A DNA stretch of 64,000 nucleotides from Halogeometricum rufum. Its GTDB lineage: Archaea; Halobacteriota; Halobacteria; Halobacteriales; Haloferacaceae. The notes under the pieces were generated by a model that saw only the letters and a list, made by a program, of their open reading frames with translations, ran no database searches and was not told where the DNA came from. A program made the translations under genes and the position numbers. Location: the NCBI RefSeq assembly GCF_900112175.1, contig NZ_FOYT01000001.1:806001-870000 (forward strand), given 5' to 3'. Positions 35,300 to 44,627 of the stretch are shown one piece after another (the first letter of the stretch is position 1; every line of letters begins with the position of its first letter).

Positions 35300-36207
35300 T
35301 GCGCTTCATCGAGGAGATCGTCGTCGAGGAGTTCCTCCCGACGTTTCGCTCGATGCTCGCCGAGGAGTTGCGCGAACGCGGGTTCACCCAGCGCGAAGTC
35401 GCCGACGCCCTCGGCATCAGCCAGTCGGCCGTCTCGAAGTACGCTCACGGCGAGGTGAGCCGCAACGACCTGTTCCTCGAAGACGACCGCGTGCGGGAAC
35501 TCGTCGAACGCGTCGCGGAGGGACTCTCGACTGGCGACATGACGCCCGTGCAGGCACTCGTCGAGGCGGAAGTGCTCGTCCGCCGTCTGGAGGAGGGCGA
35601 CCTGCTCGCGACCCTGCACGAGGAACAGATGCCCGCACTCGCCGAGTACGACGGCGCGCTGAGCGTCCACGACCCCGACAGCACCCTCCGGACGGCCGAA
35701 CGCGTCCGGTCGTCGGTCCGGCGCGGCCTCCGGACGCTGACGAACGCCAGCGGGTTCGCCGGCCTCATCCCGAACGTGGGCTCGAACCTCGCGGAGTGCC
35801 TCCCGGAGGCCGACGACATCGAGGACGTCGCGGCCATCCCCGGCCGCATCTTCGACGTGAAGGGGAAGGCGACGGTCCCCTCCGACCCCGAGTTCGGGGT
35901 GAGCGAGCACGTCGCCTCCGTCCTCCTCTCCGCGCGTGCGGCGGGCCGAGACGTCCACGGCGCCGTCAACGTCCGCTACGACCCGGACCTCGTCGATGCC
36001 CTCGAAGCCGCCGGGTACGACACGCTGGAGTTCGACCCCGACGCGCCCGAGGACCCCATCGTCGCCGCCCTCGAGGGCCGCGACGACCTGACGGACACGT
36101 TCGTCCTCTACCAGACCGGCGCGTACGGCATCGAGGCCATCACCTACGTCCTCGGCCCGGACGCGCCGACGGTGGCCCGCGCCGTCCGGACCCTCCTCAC
36201 CGACTGA
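35299..36207 (+). CDS. thiR: thiamine-responsive regulator with ThiN domain
   Basis: 302-residue protein. Residues 25-52 form a helix-turn-helix (FTQREVADALGISQSAVSKYAHG); residues 130-302 form a ThiN (thiamine-phosphate-synthase-like) domain ending YQTGAYGIEAITYVLG. Family members described as ThiR repress thiamine genes in archaea and sense thiamine phosphate through ThiN, which may have lost enzyme activity. ATG at 35299 overlaps dcd's stop, an odd operon. The thiazole gene thi4 is 1.3 kb downstream on the other strand, a likely target. Confidence 0.85.
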   Translation: MRFIEEIVVEEFLPTFRSMLAEELRERGFTQREVADALGISQSAVSKYAHGEVSRNDLFLEDDRVRELVERVAEGLSTGDMTPVQALVEAEVLVRRLEEGDLLATLHEEQMPALAEYDGALSVHDPDSTLRTAERVRSSVRRGLRTLTNASGFAGLIPNVGSNLAECLPEADDIEDVAAIPGRIFDVKGKATVPSDPEFGVSEHVASVLLSARAAGRDVHGAVNVRYDPDLVDALEAAGYDTLEFDPDAPEDPIVAALEGRDDLTDTFVLYQTGAYGIEAITYVLGPDAPTVARAVRTLLTD

Positions 36208-36209
36208 CG

Positions 36210-36881
36210 ATGGCGGACGGCGTCACCGCCACGCAGGAGTTCTACACCCGATACGCGGCCCTGTACGACCGGATAGCCAGACGGACGCCGGGCGTGGGGG
36301 GCCTCCGCGAGTCCGTCGCCGACGCACTCGACCCCGCACCCGGCGACACCGTCGTCGAGATGGGGTGCGGGACGGGCGCGAACTTCCCGTACCTCCGAGA
36401 GCGAGTCGGCCCCGCGGGGACCGTCGTCGGCGTGGACTTCACGCCCGGCGTCCTCGAAGTCGCCCGCGACAGGGCGCACGCGTGGGAGAACGTCCACGTC
36501 GTCCGCGGCGACGCCACCCGCCCGCCCGTCGCGGACGCCGACGCCGTCCTCGCGACGTTCGTCTCGGGGATGCTGGCGGACCCCGCCGCCGCGGTGCGGA
36601 CGTGGGGTGAACTCGCCGGGCCGGGCGGCCGCCTCGCCCTCGCGGACCTCGGCCGGACGACGCGGACGCCGTTCAGACCGCTCAACGGTCTGTTCAGGGG
36701 TATCGTCCGCGCGTCGTCACCGCCGGGGACGCGAAGCCAGTTGGCGCAGTCGCCGACGGCGACGCTCGACGCCAGGCTGGTCGCCGCCCACCGCGAACTC
36801 GACGCGGTCTGCGAGGACGTCCGCCACGAGACGCGTGCGCTCGGGTTCGCTCGGGTGTCCGGCGGACGGGTTCGCGAGTAG
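36210..36881 (+). CDS. SAM-dependent methyltransferase, class I
   Basis: 223-residue methyltransferase. SAM motif I is VVEMGCGTGANFPYL, then VVGVDFTPGVLEVAR (post-I acidic Asp), and motif IV-like ADAVLATFVSGMLADP. The substrate is unknown. It starts two bases after thiR, so it probably belongs to the dcd-thiR transcript. Confidence 0.85.
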   Translation: MADGVTATQEFYTRYAALYDRIARRTPGVGGLRESVADALDPAPGDTVVEMGCGTGANFPYLRERVGPAGTVVGVDFTPGVLEVARDRAHAWENVHVVRGDATRPPVADADAVLATFVSGMLADPAAAVRTWGELAGPGGRLALADLGRTTRTPFRPLNGLFRGIVRASSPPGTRSQLAQSPTATLDARLVAAHRELDAVCEDVRHETRALGFARVSGGRVRE

Positions 36882-36977
36882 GTCCGCCCGGCCCCGACTG
36901 CGGGCCTCCCCGGGCGCGCACTCTGCGACCGTGCGAACCAGCACCACTATACTCGACAGCGGCCTATCACTAGATGC

Positions 36978-37481
36978 ATGTTAACAAGCACGCGGCGGGC
37001 GGTGCTCAGAGGGGTCGGCGTCGCGACGGCCGTCGGGGTCGCCGGCTGTGCCGGCGGGGGCGACGGCGGCGTGTCGGGGAGCGACTACCCGGCGATGGAC
37101 GAGTGGCTGACCGAGACGGAGGTGGGTGCCGCGACCGACGGCTACGACGGTCGGGTGGCGGACCGGACGGGGAGCGACACGGTCACCGTGGCGGTCGGTG
37201 CCGAGGGCAACGGCGGCTACTTCGTCTTCGACCCGCCGGCGCTCCTCGTCTCGACGGGGACGACGGTCGAGTTCTCGTGGACCGGTCGGGGGAACCCGCA
37301 CAACGTCGAGGCTGAACCGGCCGAACAGATCGGCGAGTCGGATTACGAGTTCAGTTCGGGCGAGGCGGAGGGCGGCGAGGGCGTGAAGTTCACGCAGACG
37401 CTGGACCGTGCGGGTGTCGCGCTGTACCACTGCGAACCGCACCTCTCGCTCGGGATGAAGGGCGGTATCGCCGTGGAGTGA
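36978..37481 (+). CDS. halocyanin-type blue copper lipoprotein
   Basis: 167-residue electron carrier. The twin-arginine signal (RRAVLRGV) and lipobox cysteine C24 (VAGC) show a lipid-anchored extracellular protein. The copper site is complete: H108 (NPHN), C152 and H155 (YHCEPH) and M160 (GMKG), with a plastocyanin-like beta-sandwich. Its redox partner is not adjacent. TATA-like CTATCACTAG at about 36964 and overlapping ATG choices (36974, 36978); 36978 gives the complete signal. Confidence 0.92.
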   Translation: MLTSTRRAVLRGVGVATAVGVAGCAGGGDGGVSGSDYPAMDEWLTETEVGAATDGYDGRVADRTGSDTVTVAVGAEGNGGYFVFDPPALLVSTGTTVEFSWTGRGNPHNVEAEPAEQIGESDYEFSSGEAEGGEGVKFTQTLDRAGVALYHCEPHLSLGMKGGIAVE

Positions 37482-37562
37482 CCGACGGGCCGGCGGACGC
37501 GGGGACGGTCGTCCGCGACGGCCGTCCGCGACGTTTGCCGGCGGCGCGGCGACCGTCGAGCG

Positions 37563-38489
37563 TCAGTCGTCCGCGGGCGCGGGCGTCGAGAACTCCACCG
37601 CCGGCGCGTCGCGGCCGAGTTCGTCCAGAATCGACTGCGCGGCGCGCTTGCCGGAGACGAGCATCGCGCCGAACGTCGGTCCCATGCGCGGCAGGCCGTG
37701 GACGGTGGCGACGGCCATCCCCGAGGCGGCGACGCCGGGGTGGACGACGCCCGTGTGTTCGACCACCGCGTCCTCGGACTCACCGACCCACATCGAGTCG
37801 TGGCCGGGCGAGTCGTGGCCGGGTGCGCCGTACTCGTCGTCGCCCGTCTCGTCCATCCCGGTGTTGTGTTCGGCGGCGTGTTCGATGCCCGGCGCGTCGA
37901 GGACGCCCCGTTCGGACAGTTTCGAGACGACGACGGCGTCGTGGCCCGTCGCGTCCAGCACCATCTCGGACTCGACGGCGACGGGGTCCACGCAGGTGAG
38001 TTCGCGCGGGAGCGCGTGAACCGGCGTCCAGTTGAGGACGACGCCGCCGACGCGGTGGTCCTCGCGGACCACCACGTCCGTGAACTCGGTCATGTTCTGG
38101 ACCGTCGCACCCGCGTCACAGGCGGCCTGAATCAGCGCCGAACAGGCGTGCGGGCCGTCCGCGACGTACAGCCCTGGTGCCTCGTCGGACTCCTCGTGGG
38201 GAACGCCCAGTTCGTCCAGTACCTGCTGTGCCGGGTCGCGCACCGTCACCTTGTTCATCAGGAACCCGCCCAGCCAGAACCCGCCGCCGAGGTAGTTGTT
38301 CTTCTCCACGATGGTCACGTCCACGTCGCGTTCGGCCAGTTCCTTCGCCGCCATCAGCCCCGACGGGCCGCCGCCGACGACGATGACCTCCGTGTCGACG
38401 CGGTCCAGGAACTCCTCGGACCAGTCGGAGGCGATGGCGCGCGTCACCTGTGCTTCGCTGACGTCCGCGAATCCGCCGAATTCGGACAT
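37563..38489 (-). CDS. thi4: thiamine thiazole synthase Thi4
   Basis: 308-residue FAD/NAD-fold protein making the thiazole of thiamine from NAD, glycine and sulfur. The dinucleotide motif [19 protein letters not shown] is near residue 35; the segment [10 protein letters not shown] follows. The sulfur-donor cysteine corresponds to C166 in LTCVDPV, so this seems the single-turnover type, as in Haloferax and yeast. The acidic insert with HDSPGHDS is unusual. Upstream of the start, AT-rich DNA (about 38500-38525) is the promoter. ThiR nearby is the likely regulator. Confidence 0.93.
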   Translation of the reverse strand: MSEFGGFADVSEAQVTRAIASDWSEEFLDRVDTEVIVVGGGPSGLMAAKELAERDVDVTIVEKNNYLGGGFWLGGFLMNKVTVRDPAQQVLDELGVPHEESDEAPGLYVADGPHACSALIQAACDAGATVQNMTEFTDVVVREDHRVGGVVLNWTPVHALPRELTCVDPVAVESEMVLDATGHDAVVVSKLSERGVLDAPGIEHAAEHNTGMDETGDDEYGAPGHDSPGHDSMWVGESEDAVVEHTGVVHPGVAASGMAVATVHGLPRMGPTFGAMLVSGKRAAQSILDELGRDAPAVEFSTPAPADD

Positions 38490-38642
38490 ACCACCTAGTG
38501 TTATTACTGGCTACTAAACAGTTTCGGCGCGCGAGGGTGGCGGGGTCGTGTGTCCGCCGCGTCCGCGCGCCGAACGACTTACTGGTTCACGTCGCTAACG
38601 GGAGACGATGACGCGACGACTCACCAGTGGGGGAATCGGCCG

Positions 38643-39644
38643 ATGAACATGCTCGTCGACGGCGAGTGGCGGACGGACGCATACGAATCGACGAACGAGG
38701 AGGGGGAGTTCGACCGGCAGGAGACGTCGTTCCGCGACTGGATACAGGACGACGAAGACGCCGAGTTCCCGGCCGAGGCGGGTCGCTACCACCTCTACAT
38801 CTCGCGGGCGTGTCCGTGGGCGCACCGCGCGGCGATGACGCGCCGCCTGAAGGGACTGGAGGACGCAATCTCGCTGTCCGTCGTCGAACCGGTCCGCATC
38901 GACGACGGCTGGGAGTTCTCCGCGGAGTACCCCGACCCTCTCTACGGCGAGGACTACCTGCGCGACGTCTACACACGCGCGGACGACGACTTCACGGGGC
39001 GAGTCACGGTGCCCGTCCTCTGGGACACGGAGACGGAGACCATCGTCAACAACGAGTCCCGCGAGATAATGCGGATGTTGAACACCGAGTTCGAGGCACA
39101 CGCGAAGCACGACGTGGACCTCTGGCCCGAGGGCTCTCGCGAGGCGGTCGAAGAGATTCTCGACGACATCTACGAGCCGATAAACAACGGCGTCTACCGC
39201 GCCGGATTCGCCGGGTCTCAGGCCGCCTACGACGAGGCGGTGGACGAACTGTTCGACGCCCTCGACCGCTGGGAGTCGGTCCTCGACGACCGGCGGTTCC
39301 TCGCGGGCGACGCCCCGACGGAGGCGGACGTGGCGATGTTCGCCACGCTGATTCGATTCGACCACGTCTACCACACGCACTTCAAGTGTAACCGGCGGGC
39401 GATACACGAGTACCCGAACCTCTGGAACTACACGAAGGAACTGGCGCAACTGCCCGGCGTCGCCGAGACCATCAACCTCGACCACATCACGCGCCACTAC
39501 TACGAGAGTCACGGCGACGTGAACCCCTCGCGTCTCGTCCCCACCGGCCCCGACATCGACTTCTTCGAGTCGCACGACAGGGACCGACTCCCCGCGGACC
39601 TGCCGGACGCGCTTCGCGGCGACGCGGCGCCGGCCGACGACTAG
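38643..39644 (+). CDS. glutathione S-transferase family, glutathionyl-hydroquinone-reductase-like
   Basis: 333-residue soluble protein of the Xi-class. The thioredoxin-fold domain has CPWAHR with active C57, and the helical domain includes EADVAMFATLIRFDHVYHTHFKCN, typical of these reductases. Haloarchaea use gamma-glutamylcysteine in place of glutathione, so the thiol partner is probably that. Start MNMLVDGE at 38643 (or 38649). Monocistronic. Confidence 0.87.
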   Translation: MNMLVDGEWRTDAYESTNEEGEFDRQETSFRDWIQDDEDAEFPAEAGRYHLYISRACPWAHRAAMTRRLKGLEDAISLSVVEPVRIDDGWEFSAEYPDPLYGEDYLRDVYTRADDDFTGRVTVPVLWDTETETIVNNESREIMRMLNTEFEAHAKHDVDLWPEGSREAVEEILDDIYEPINNGVYRAGFAGSQAAYDEAVDELFDALDRWESVLDDRRFLAGDAPTEADVAMFATLIRFDHVYHTHFKCNRRAIHEYPNLWNYTKELAQLPGVAETINLDHITRHYYESHGDVNPSRLVPTGPDIDFFESHDRDRLPADLPDALRGDAAPADD

Positions 39645-39815
39645 CCACCATTCTGCAGACTCGGGTCGCACTTCGCGCGACCGCTCGTTGCAAAAAGCTG
39701 GACCAAAAAGGTTCCGCGAGACTCGGCCTGACGGCCTCGCTCGCGGTACGACCGATAGCGGGACGCCGCCCCGCACTGGCGACGCCTTCTTTCTCTCCGA
39801 CTCCCTAGCGACGCC

Positions 39816-40949
39816 ATGGCAGACCGGCGCACGGGTCCGTTCGCTCGCCTCCGTCGACTCCTCGCGAGGGTCGAACCGTCGCCGCGACTCGTCGACTGGT
39901 CCATCCTCGCGTGCGTCCTGTTCGAGGTGGGGAGCGGCGTCCTCAGTTTCGGCGCGGGCGCGCCCGCGAACTGGCCCCTCTTCGAACTCCACGCCGTCGT
40001 CGGTCTCACGCTCTCTGCCCTCCTCGTCTACAAGTTCCGTCGCGTCCGCCGGCGCGTCACCGACGCGCGCCTGTGGGACCGCGCGACGGGCCTCTCCGTC
40101 CTCACCGCCGTCGTCGCCGTCTCCGCCCTCCTCACGGGGGTGTGGTGGGCGCTCGGCGGCAACGCCCGCGTCCTCACCTACTGGAACCTCCTGAACCTCC
40201 ACGTCGGCCTCGGACTCCTCCTCGTCCCCCTCGTCCTCGGCCACCTCTACACTCGATTTCGGACGCCCGCGCGCGCGGACTTCGAGGGCCGACGGACCGC
40301 CCTGCAGTACGGGACGCTCCTCGTCGGCGGCGCACTCCTCCTGCGCGCGCAGGAACTCGTCGTCGCCGCTTTCGACACCGGCGGCCGAGTGCGACGGTTC
40401 ACGGGGTCGAAACCGGTCGAGGACGACGGACTCGCGCCCGAGGGAGACGTGGGCGACGGCAACGCCTCCTTCCCGGTGACGAGTTGGGTCGCCGACGACC
40501 CCGACCCGGTGGACGCCGCGGCGTGGCGACTCCGCGTCGGCGGCCTGGTCGAGTCCCCGCATTCGCTCTCCGCGGCGGACCTGACCGCCGACACGGAACG
40601 GCGCGTCCTCCTCGACTGCACCAGCGGGTGGTACGCCGAACGCGACTGGCGCGGCGTCCGACTCGGGGACGTCCTCGACGCCGCGGGCCCGCACGCCGAC
40701 GCCGCGTGGGTGACGGTCCACTCGGTGACGGGCTACCGCTGGTCGTTCCCCCTCGACGAGGCCCGCGAGATGCTCCTCGCCACGCACGTCGGCGGCGAAC
40801 GACTCACGCACGGCCACGGCTCCCCCCTCCGCCTCGTCGCGCCCGACAGGCGCGGCTTCCAGTGGATAAAGTGGGTCGACGGCGTCGAGGTCAGGCGCCG
40901 GCGCGACCCGGCGCAGTGGCTGGCCGTGCTGGTCAGCGGTTTCGAGTGA
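39816..40949 (+). CDS. cytochrome b561-like/sulfite-oxidase-type Moco fusion
   Basis: 377 residues. Five membrane helices (about 26-46, 56-73, 93-112, 125-148, 165-183) with candidate heme histidines H59, H129 and H143, followed by a molybdopterin domain (about 225-377) with the molybdenum cysteine C268 (LLDCTSGW) and HGHGSPLRLV. The domain lacks the C-terminal dimerisation part of full sulfite oxidases. A b-type cytochrome plus Moco domain suggests a membrane oxidoreductase passing electrons to or from the quinone pool; substrate unknown. This is the second Moco protein in the window. Confidence 0.85.
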   Translation: MADRRTGPFARLRRLLARVEPSPRLVDWSILACVLFEVGSGVLSFGAGAPANWPLFELHAVVGLTLSALLVYKFRRVRRRVTDARLWDRATGLSVLTAVVAVSALLTGVWWALGGNARVLTYWNLLNLHVGLGLLLVPLVLGHLYTRFRTPARADFEGRRTALQYGTLLVGGALLLRAQELVVAAFDTGGRVRRFTGSKPVEDDGLAPEGDVGDGNASFPVTSWVADDPDPVDAAAWRLRVGGLVESPHSLSAADLTADTERRVLLDCTSGWYAERDWRGVRLGDVLDAAGPHADAAWVTVHSVTGYRWSFPLDEAREMLLATHVGGERLTHGHGSPLRLVAPDRRGFQWIKWVDGVEVRRRRDPAQWLAVLVSGFE

Positions 40950-41003
40950 ACGGGAGCCACCGTCTTCACTAATCACAAGGCATTTCCACTACGTTTCAGA
41001 CAG

Positions 41004-41273
41004 ATGACCATGCTCGACGGTCCCGCCGGAGACTCCTTTCGATACGCACTGAACCCCGAATTGGCCAAACTGTACGGAATCACCGTTCTCGGCTATCTCG
41101 TCGCCGTACACTCACAGCGTTGGTTCGACATCGTCGGTCGCGAACCGTTGCAGAGTCTCGTCGAACTCCCGTTCCTGCTCTGCGGGTTGGCGCTGTTCTT
41201 CGGCGGATTAGTCGGCGTCCTCCACCGCGTCGTCTCGGATGCGGGCCGAATCCGAGGAGGCGGCCGAATCTGA
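41004..41273 (+). CDS. small haloarchaeal membrane protein
   Basis: 89-residue protein with two hydrophobic helices (about 26-40 and 55-75), the second in FLLCGLALFFGGLVGVLHRVV. No function recognised. ATG at 41004; TATA-like CATTTCCACTAC at about 40981. Confidence 0.72.
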   Translation: MTMLDGPAGDSFRYALNPELAKLYGITVLGYLVAVHSQRWFDIVGREPLQSLVELPFLLCGLALFFGGLVGVLHRVVSDAGRIRGGGRI

Positions 41274-41315
41274 CCGTTCCCGTCCGAACCGACCACCGAC
41301 GAGACGGTCCGAAGA

Positions 41316-42065
41316 CTACGCCAACTCGCCGCCGCGAATCGCCGCTTCGGCCTCCCGCAAGGCGGCTTCGCGGTCGAACGTCTCGACGATTCGCTCCAGT
41401 TCCTCGCGGGAGGCGTCCGACAGGTCCCGGGCGTGTGCGGTGACGTTCGGCACCGCGCGGACGATGTTGTCGACGATGGGGACGGCCGCCGACTGCGCCG
41501 AGCGAGACATCGGGTTGAGGTCGACGACTATCTCGACTTTCCCCATCGCCGCCAGCGCCTCCGCCCGGTCGCCGTCTTCGAGGGGGACGAGGACCACGTC
41601 CGCCGACCCGATGCCGTCGGCGTCCACCTTCGCGCGTTCGTGGTCGAGGCCCGGGATGCGACCGTCGGCCGTGAGCCCCTTCACTTCGCTCGCTCCGTGG
41701 TCGCGCAGGTGGTCTGCGATGGCGCGGAGTCGCTCCTCGGTGCGGTTGAACAGGTTCACTTCGATGTCCGCGCCGACGGCGTCGGCGAGTTCGACCATCT
41801 CGCCGGGGACGAGTGCCGCGACGTTGCCGTTGACCGAGAGCACCGGGTGCTCGGCGAGGAGCAATCGGGCGGCCGCGGCGCGTGCGGCGGCGTCCGCCGA
41901 GGGGATGGTCTCCTCGCCGAGGAGGTAGTCGAACGCCTCGCCCCTGCCCTCGGCGATGAGGCCCTGCTTCGAGGTGATGCCCTTCTCCACGCCCTCCTCG
42001 ATGCGGTGTCTCGTGAGCAACGAGAGGTATCGCGGGTGACTCTCCGGAATCTCGATGTCGCTCAT
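41316..42065 (-). CDS. 4-phosphopantoate--beta-alanine ligase
   Basis: 249-residue archaeal ligase that joins 4-phosphopantoate to beta-alanine, giving 4'-phosphopantothenate, in the archaeal CoA route that reverses the bacterial order. The opening SHPRYLSLLTRHRIEEGVEKGITSKQGLIA and DLNPMSRSAQSA are family hallmarks. It lies next to pantoate kinase on the same strand (94 bases), the usual pair. Confidence 0.92.
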   Translation of the reverse strand: MSDIEIPESHPRYLSLLTRHRIEEGVEKGITSKQGLIAEGRGEAFDYLLGEETIPSADAAARAAAARLLLAEHPVLSVNGNVAALVPGEMVELADAVGADIEVNLFNRTEERLRAIADHLRDHGASEVKGLTADGRIPGLDHERAKVDADGIGSADVVLVPLEDGDRAEALAAMGKVEIVVDLNPMSRSAQSAAVPIVDNIVRAVPNVTAHARDLSDASREELERIVETFDREAALREAEAAIRGGELA

Positions 42066-42159
42066 GGTCGAACGTGCGCGGTCCGCCGAGAAAAACGGGA
42101 CGATGCGCCGCGGGGCGTCGCCGACCGACGCCGGGTGCCGCCGACGCGGGTGCCGACGG

Positions 42160-43080
42160 CTACTCCGGGACGAGACTCGACCCCGCGGGGTGGACGCCGC
42201 ACACCTCGGGGTCGTAGCCGGCGTCCGACAGCGCCGTCCCGAACGCGAACACCGTGTCGCCGAGCATCGCCATCGAGGCGTCGCCGCCCGCGTCGCGCAC
42301 GTCGGCGACGATGGCCGCGACCCGGTCGGTCGTCAGACCCGCCTCGCGGGCGAACCGCCGCGAGAGCGACACGAGTCGCTCCGGCGTCGGGTCCGCTCGC
42401 AGGTCCGAGAGGGCGCGTTCGCCGGCGGCGGTGAGGCGCGTCGTGTCGCCCGACAGCACGTCTTCGGTCGACACCTCGCCGAACGTGACGTACTCCACCC
42501 GCGGGCGGGCCGGGACGCCGTCCATCGCGCCGTGCCCCGGCGCGCCGGGTTCGAGGCGTATCGGCAGGCCGCCGCGGGCCTGCGCCACCACGTCGCCGAG
42601 GCCCGTGCCGGCCTCCACCTCGGCGCAGTGGGCGACGTCGACGAGTTCGTTCTCCGACCGGCCGATGCCGAAGACGCGGTTGGCGGCGTAGGCCGTTCCC
42701 AGCGCCATCGCACCGCTGACGCCGAACCCGGCGCCGAGGGGAAGCGGCGTCTCCGCGTGCACCGCCGCGCCGGGGACGCCCAGCGACCGCCGGACGGCGT
42801 CCACCGGCGGCATCGAGACGGCGTCTCCGTCCAGAGTCGTCGGTCCGGGTGCGCCGCCGTCGGTCTCACCATCGTCGCTCGAATCGTCACTCGCCGTCTC
42901 TCCGCTCGTCTCGTCGCTCCGCCCGTCGGTCGCGTCGGTTCGCCGCACCGTCACGCGCACCCCGTGGGAGAGGGCGACGCCCGCGCCCCGCGACCCGGCC
43001 ACCGCCGGGTCATCGTGGGGGTGGGCGCTGAAGAAGCCCGTGACGTGCCCGGGGACGAACGCCGTCGCCTCGTCGGTCAT
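42160..43080 (-). CDS. pantoate kinase
   Basis: 306-residue GHMP kinase phosphorylating pantoate to 4-phosphopantoate. The ATP-binding glycine loop is PLPLGAGFGVSGAMALGTAY. Between residues 51 and 85 there is an acidic, Ser/Thr/Asp-rich insertion (SDETSGETASDDSSDD) that is probably disordered and absent from other archaeal homologues (inference). Start MTDEATAFVPG at 43080. It precedes the ligase, as usual. Confidence 0.9.
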   Translation of the reverse strand: MTDEATAFVPGHVTGFFSAHPHDDPAVAGSRGAGVALSHGVRVTVRRTDATDGRSDETSGETASDDSSDDGETDGGAPGPTTLDGDAVSMPPVDAVRRSLGVPGAAVHAETPLPLGAGFGVSGAMALGTAYAANRVFGIGRSENELVDVAHCAEVEAGTGLGDVVAQARGGLPIRLEPGAPGHGAMDGVPARPRVEYVTFGEVSTEDVLSGDTTRLTAAGERALSDLRADPTPERLVSLSRRFAREAGLTTDRVAAIVADVRDAGGDASMAMLGDTVFAFGTALSDAGYDPEVCGVHPAGSSLVPE

Positions 43081-43187
43081 GCTCGCAGTTGGCGCGCCGA
43101 CCGTTATGTCCGGTGCGGTTTCGCCGCGCGCCTGACCGCACTCACGCGACCGGTCGTCATCGGTCCGCTCGTCCGTACCGGCGTCGC

Positions 43188-43529
43188 TTACGTCTCGTCC
43201 GCCGAACGGTCCTCGGCGATGGGTTCGACGCGGAACACGTAGTCCTCGTAGACGCCGTCGAGGTTGGTCGGACTCTCTTCGGCGGTGTGCGCCCGGCACA
43301 GGTACGCTTCGGCCTCGACGGCGCCGTGGCCGGTCTCCTCCTGGTACCGTTCCAGAACGAGGAACGCCGCGAGTTCGTTGCAGTCGCGGCGATGGCAGGT
43401 CCGCGGCGCCTCCTCCTGCGGCGGTTCTTCCTCGTCGCCGCGTTCGAGCGACTCTTCGACGTCCCGCCGGCGTCGGCGCTTCTCGGCGTCGCGAGCCTGT
43501 TTGTCTCGTCCCTGCTTCGTGTCAGGCAT
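43188..43529 (-). CDS. conserved haloarchaeal hypothetical with Cys/His motif
   Basis: 113-residue protein. Basic N-terminus (KQARDAEKRRRRRDVE), acidic middle, then TCHRRDCNELAAF and YLCRAHTA, four Cys/His residues likely to bind zinc. Function unknown. Start MPDTKQGR at 43529. Confidence 0.7.
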   Translation of the reverse strand: MPDTKQGRDKQARDAEKRRRRRDVEESLERGDEEEPPQEEAPRTCHRRDCNELAAFLVLERYQEETGHGAVEAEAYLCRAHTAEESPTNLDGVYEDYVFRVEPIAEDRSADET

Positions 43530-43637
43530 ACGCGTGTACACGGGGATGCGGGGGATAACGCTGTGGGGGAAACGAACGCGCTCACCGCACGCCCGCCGGT
43601 CGATTCGAGGCCCGCTATCGAGGCCCGAACTGTCGTC

Positions 43638-44228
43638 TTAGCCGTGGTCCACGCCGACCAGTTCCACCCGCGCGTCGGGATGTTGGTCGAGGCGTTCGGC
43701 GACGACGTCGTCGTCGCGCAGGCTCTCGAGTTGCGCCTTCGCTTCCTCCCACGTCGGCGTGCCGAGGACCGTCACCGCGTTCAGCAAGACGTTCTCGGGA
43801 ACGCCGGGGCCGCGCCCGCCGCCCTCGCCGAACGCCGCCTCCGAGTCGCCCACCTCGGCGATGATGGTCTCGACGAACCGACGGACGTCGTCCTCACCCG
43901 CCAGCGCTTCGTGCCACTCGCGCGGGTAGACGCTCACGTGGTCGTCGCCGGTGGCGTACAGCCTCCCGCCGCCGACCCACGACTCGCTCTCGACCGCTTC
44001 GGCGGCGGCGGCCCGGACGTCGTCGGGAGTCACCTCGTGTCCGCCCTCCGGGAGCGCGTCGGCGTACGCGACGAGGCGGTCGACCGAGACGCCGAACGCG
44101 TTGGATTCGATGGCGACCGGGTCGTGCCGTTCGACCAGCGCCGTCAGTTCCGTCGTCACCAGGTTGTCGCCGCGGTCCGCGGCCGCGTCGACGACGTCGT
44201 CGATGAGGTCGATGTCGGTGTCGGCCAT
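43638..44228 (-). CDS. conserved haloarchaeal hypothetical protein
   Basis: 196-residue soluble acidic protein, unrecognised. Predicted alpha/beta; the C-terminal part includes GTPTWEEAKAQLESL and a 'GVPENVLLNAVTVLG' segment. ATG at 44228. It is separated from the previous gene by 108 bases, and its start is 96 bases from the TA antitoxin start, on the opposite strand. Confidence 0.68.
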   Translation of the reverse strand: MADTDIDLIDDVVDAAADRGDNLVTTELTALVERHDPVAIESNAFGVSVDRLVAYADALPEGGHEVTPDDVRAAAAEAVESESWVGGGRLYATGDDHVSVYPREWHEALAGEDDVRRFVETIIAEVGDSEAAFGEGGGRGPGVPENVLLNAVTVLGTPTWEEAKAQLESLRDDDVVAERLDQHPDARVELVGVDHG

Positions 44229-44301
44229 GTCAGTCGGTGGTTCGACTGTGCAGGGAAAGGTGGCACGGCCGTTCGGGGACGGGGCGTAGGTTCAAGTACG
44301 A

Positions 44302-44322
44302 ATACGTTGTAACACAACGTAT
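44302..44322. promoter_or_regulatory. perfect operator palindrome of toxin-antitoxin pair
   Basis: ATACGTTGT-AAC-ACAACGTAT, a perfect 9-base inverted repeat ending two bases before the antitoxin ATG at 44325. It should cover the start of transcription (leaderless gene), so binding would block the promoter. This is the classic layout of autoregulated toxin-antitoxin operons. Confidence 0.8.
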
Positions 44323-44324
44323 AC

Positions 44325-44627
44325 ATGCCGTCGATAAGCGCGAGAATCCCCGACGACGAACGCGACGAGTTGGAGGAAGTCGCCGAACTCCTCGGCGAGG
44401 ACAAGAGCGCGACGATTCGGAAGGCGCTGGACGAGGGCTTGAAACAGATACGCGTCCGTATCGCCGCAGAGCGTTACCAGTCGGGGGAGATTTCGGTGAA
44501 TCAGGCGGCCCGCGTCGCCGGTGTCTCGCTGGCAGAGTGGCTGGAGATATGTCGCGAGCGGAATCTGACGACGCAGTTGAAGCCCGAGGATATAGAGCGA
44601 GACGCGGATACGGCGCTGGACCTGTAG
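44325..44627 (+). CDS. UPF0175 family antitoxin
   Basis: 100-residue protein with an Arc/MetJ-type N-terminus (MPSISARIPDDERDELEEVAE, a ribbon-helix-helix) and the UPF0175 domain EISVNQAARVAGVSLAEWLE. Such proteins neutralise and co-repress PIN toxins. The stop is followed directly by the ATG of the toxin. The genes are visibly less GC-biased (TATATT, GAAAAT) than neighbours, suggesting acquisition. Confidence 0.88.
   Translation: MPSISARIPDDERDELEEVAELLGEDKSATIRKALDEGLKQIRVRIAAERYQSGEISVNQAARVAGVSLAEWLEICRERNLTTQLKPEDIERDADTALDL

Noticed and set aside
33301-35958. 885-residue minus-strand open frame across dcd and thiR
   Set aside because: Arg/Pro/Ser-rich translation without domains; the plus-strand dcd and thiR genes are clear. 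It is a shadow of GC-rich codons.
38490-38530. TPP riboswitch upstream of thi4
   Set aside because: No conserved thi-box helices in the short leader; transcript seems nearly leaderless.
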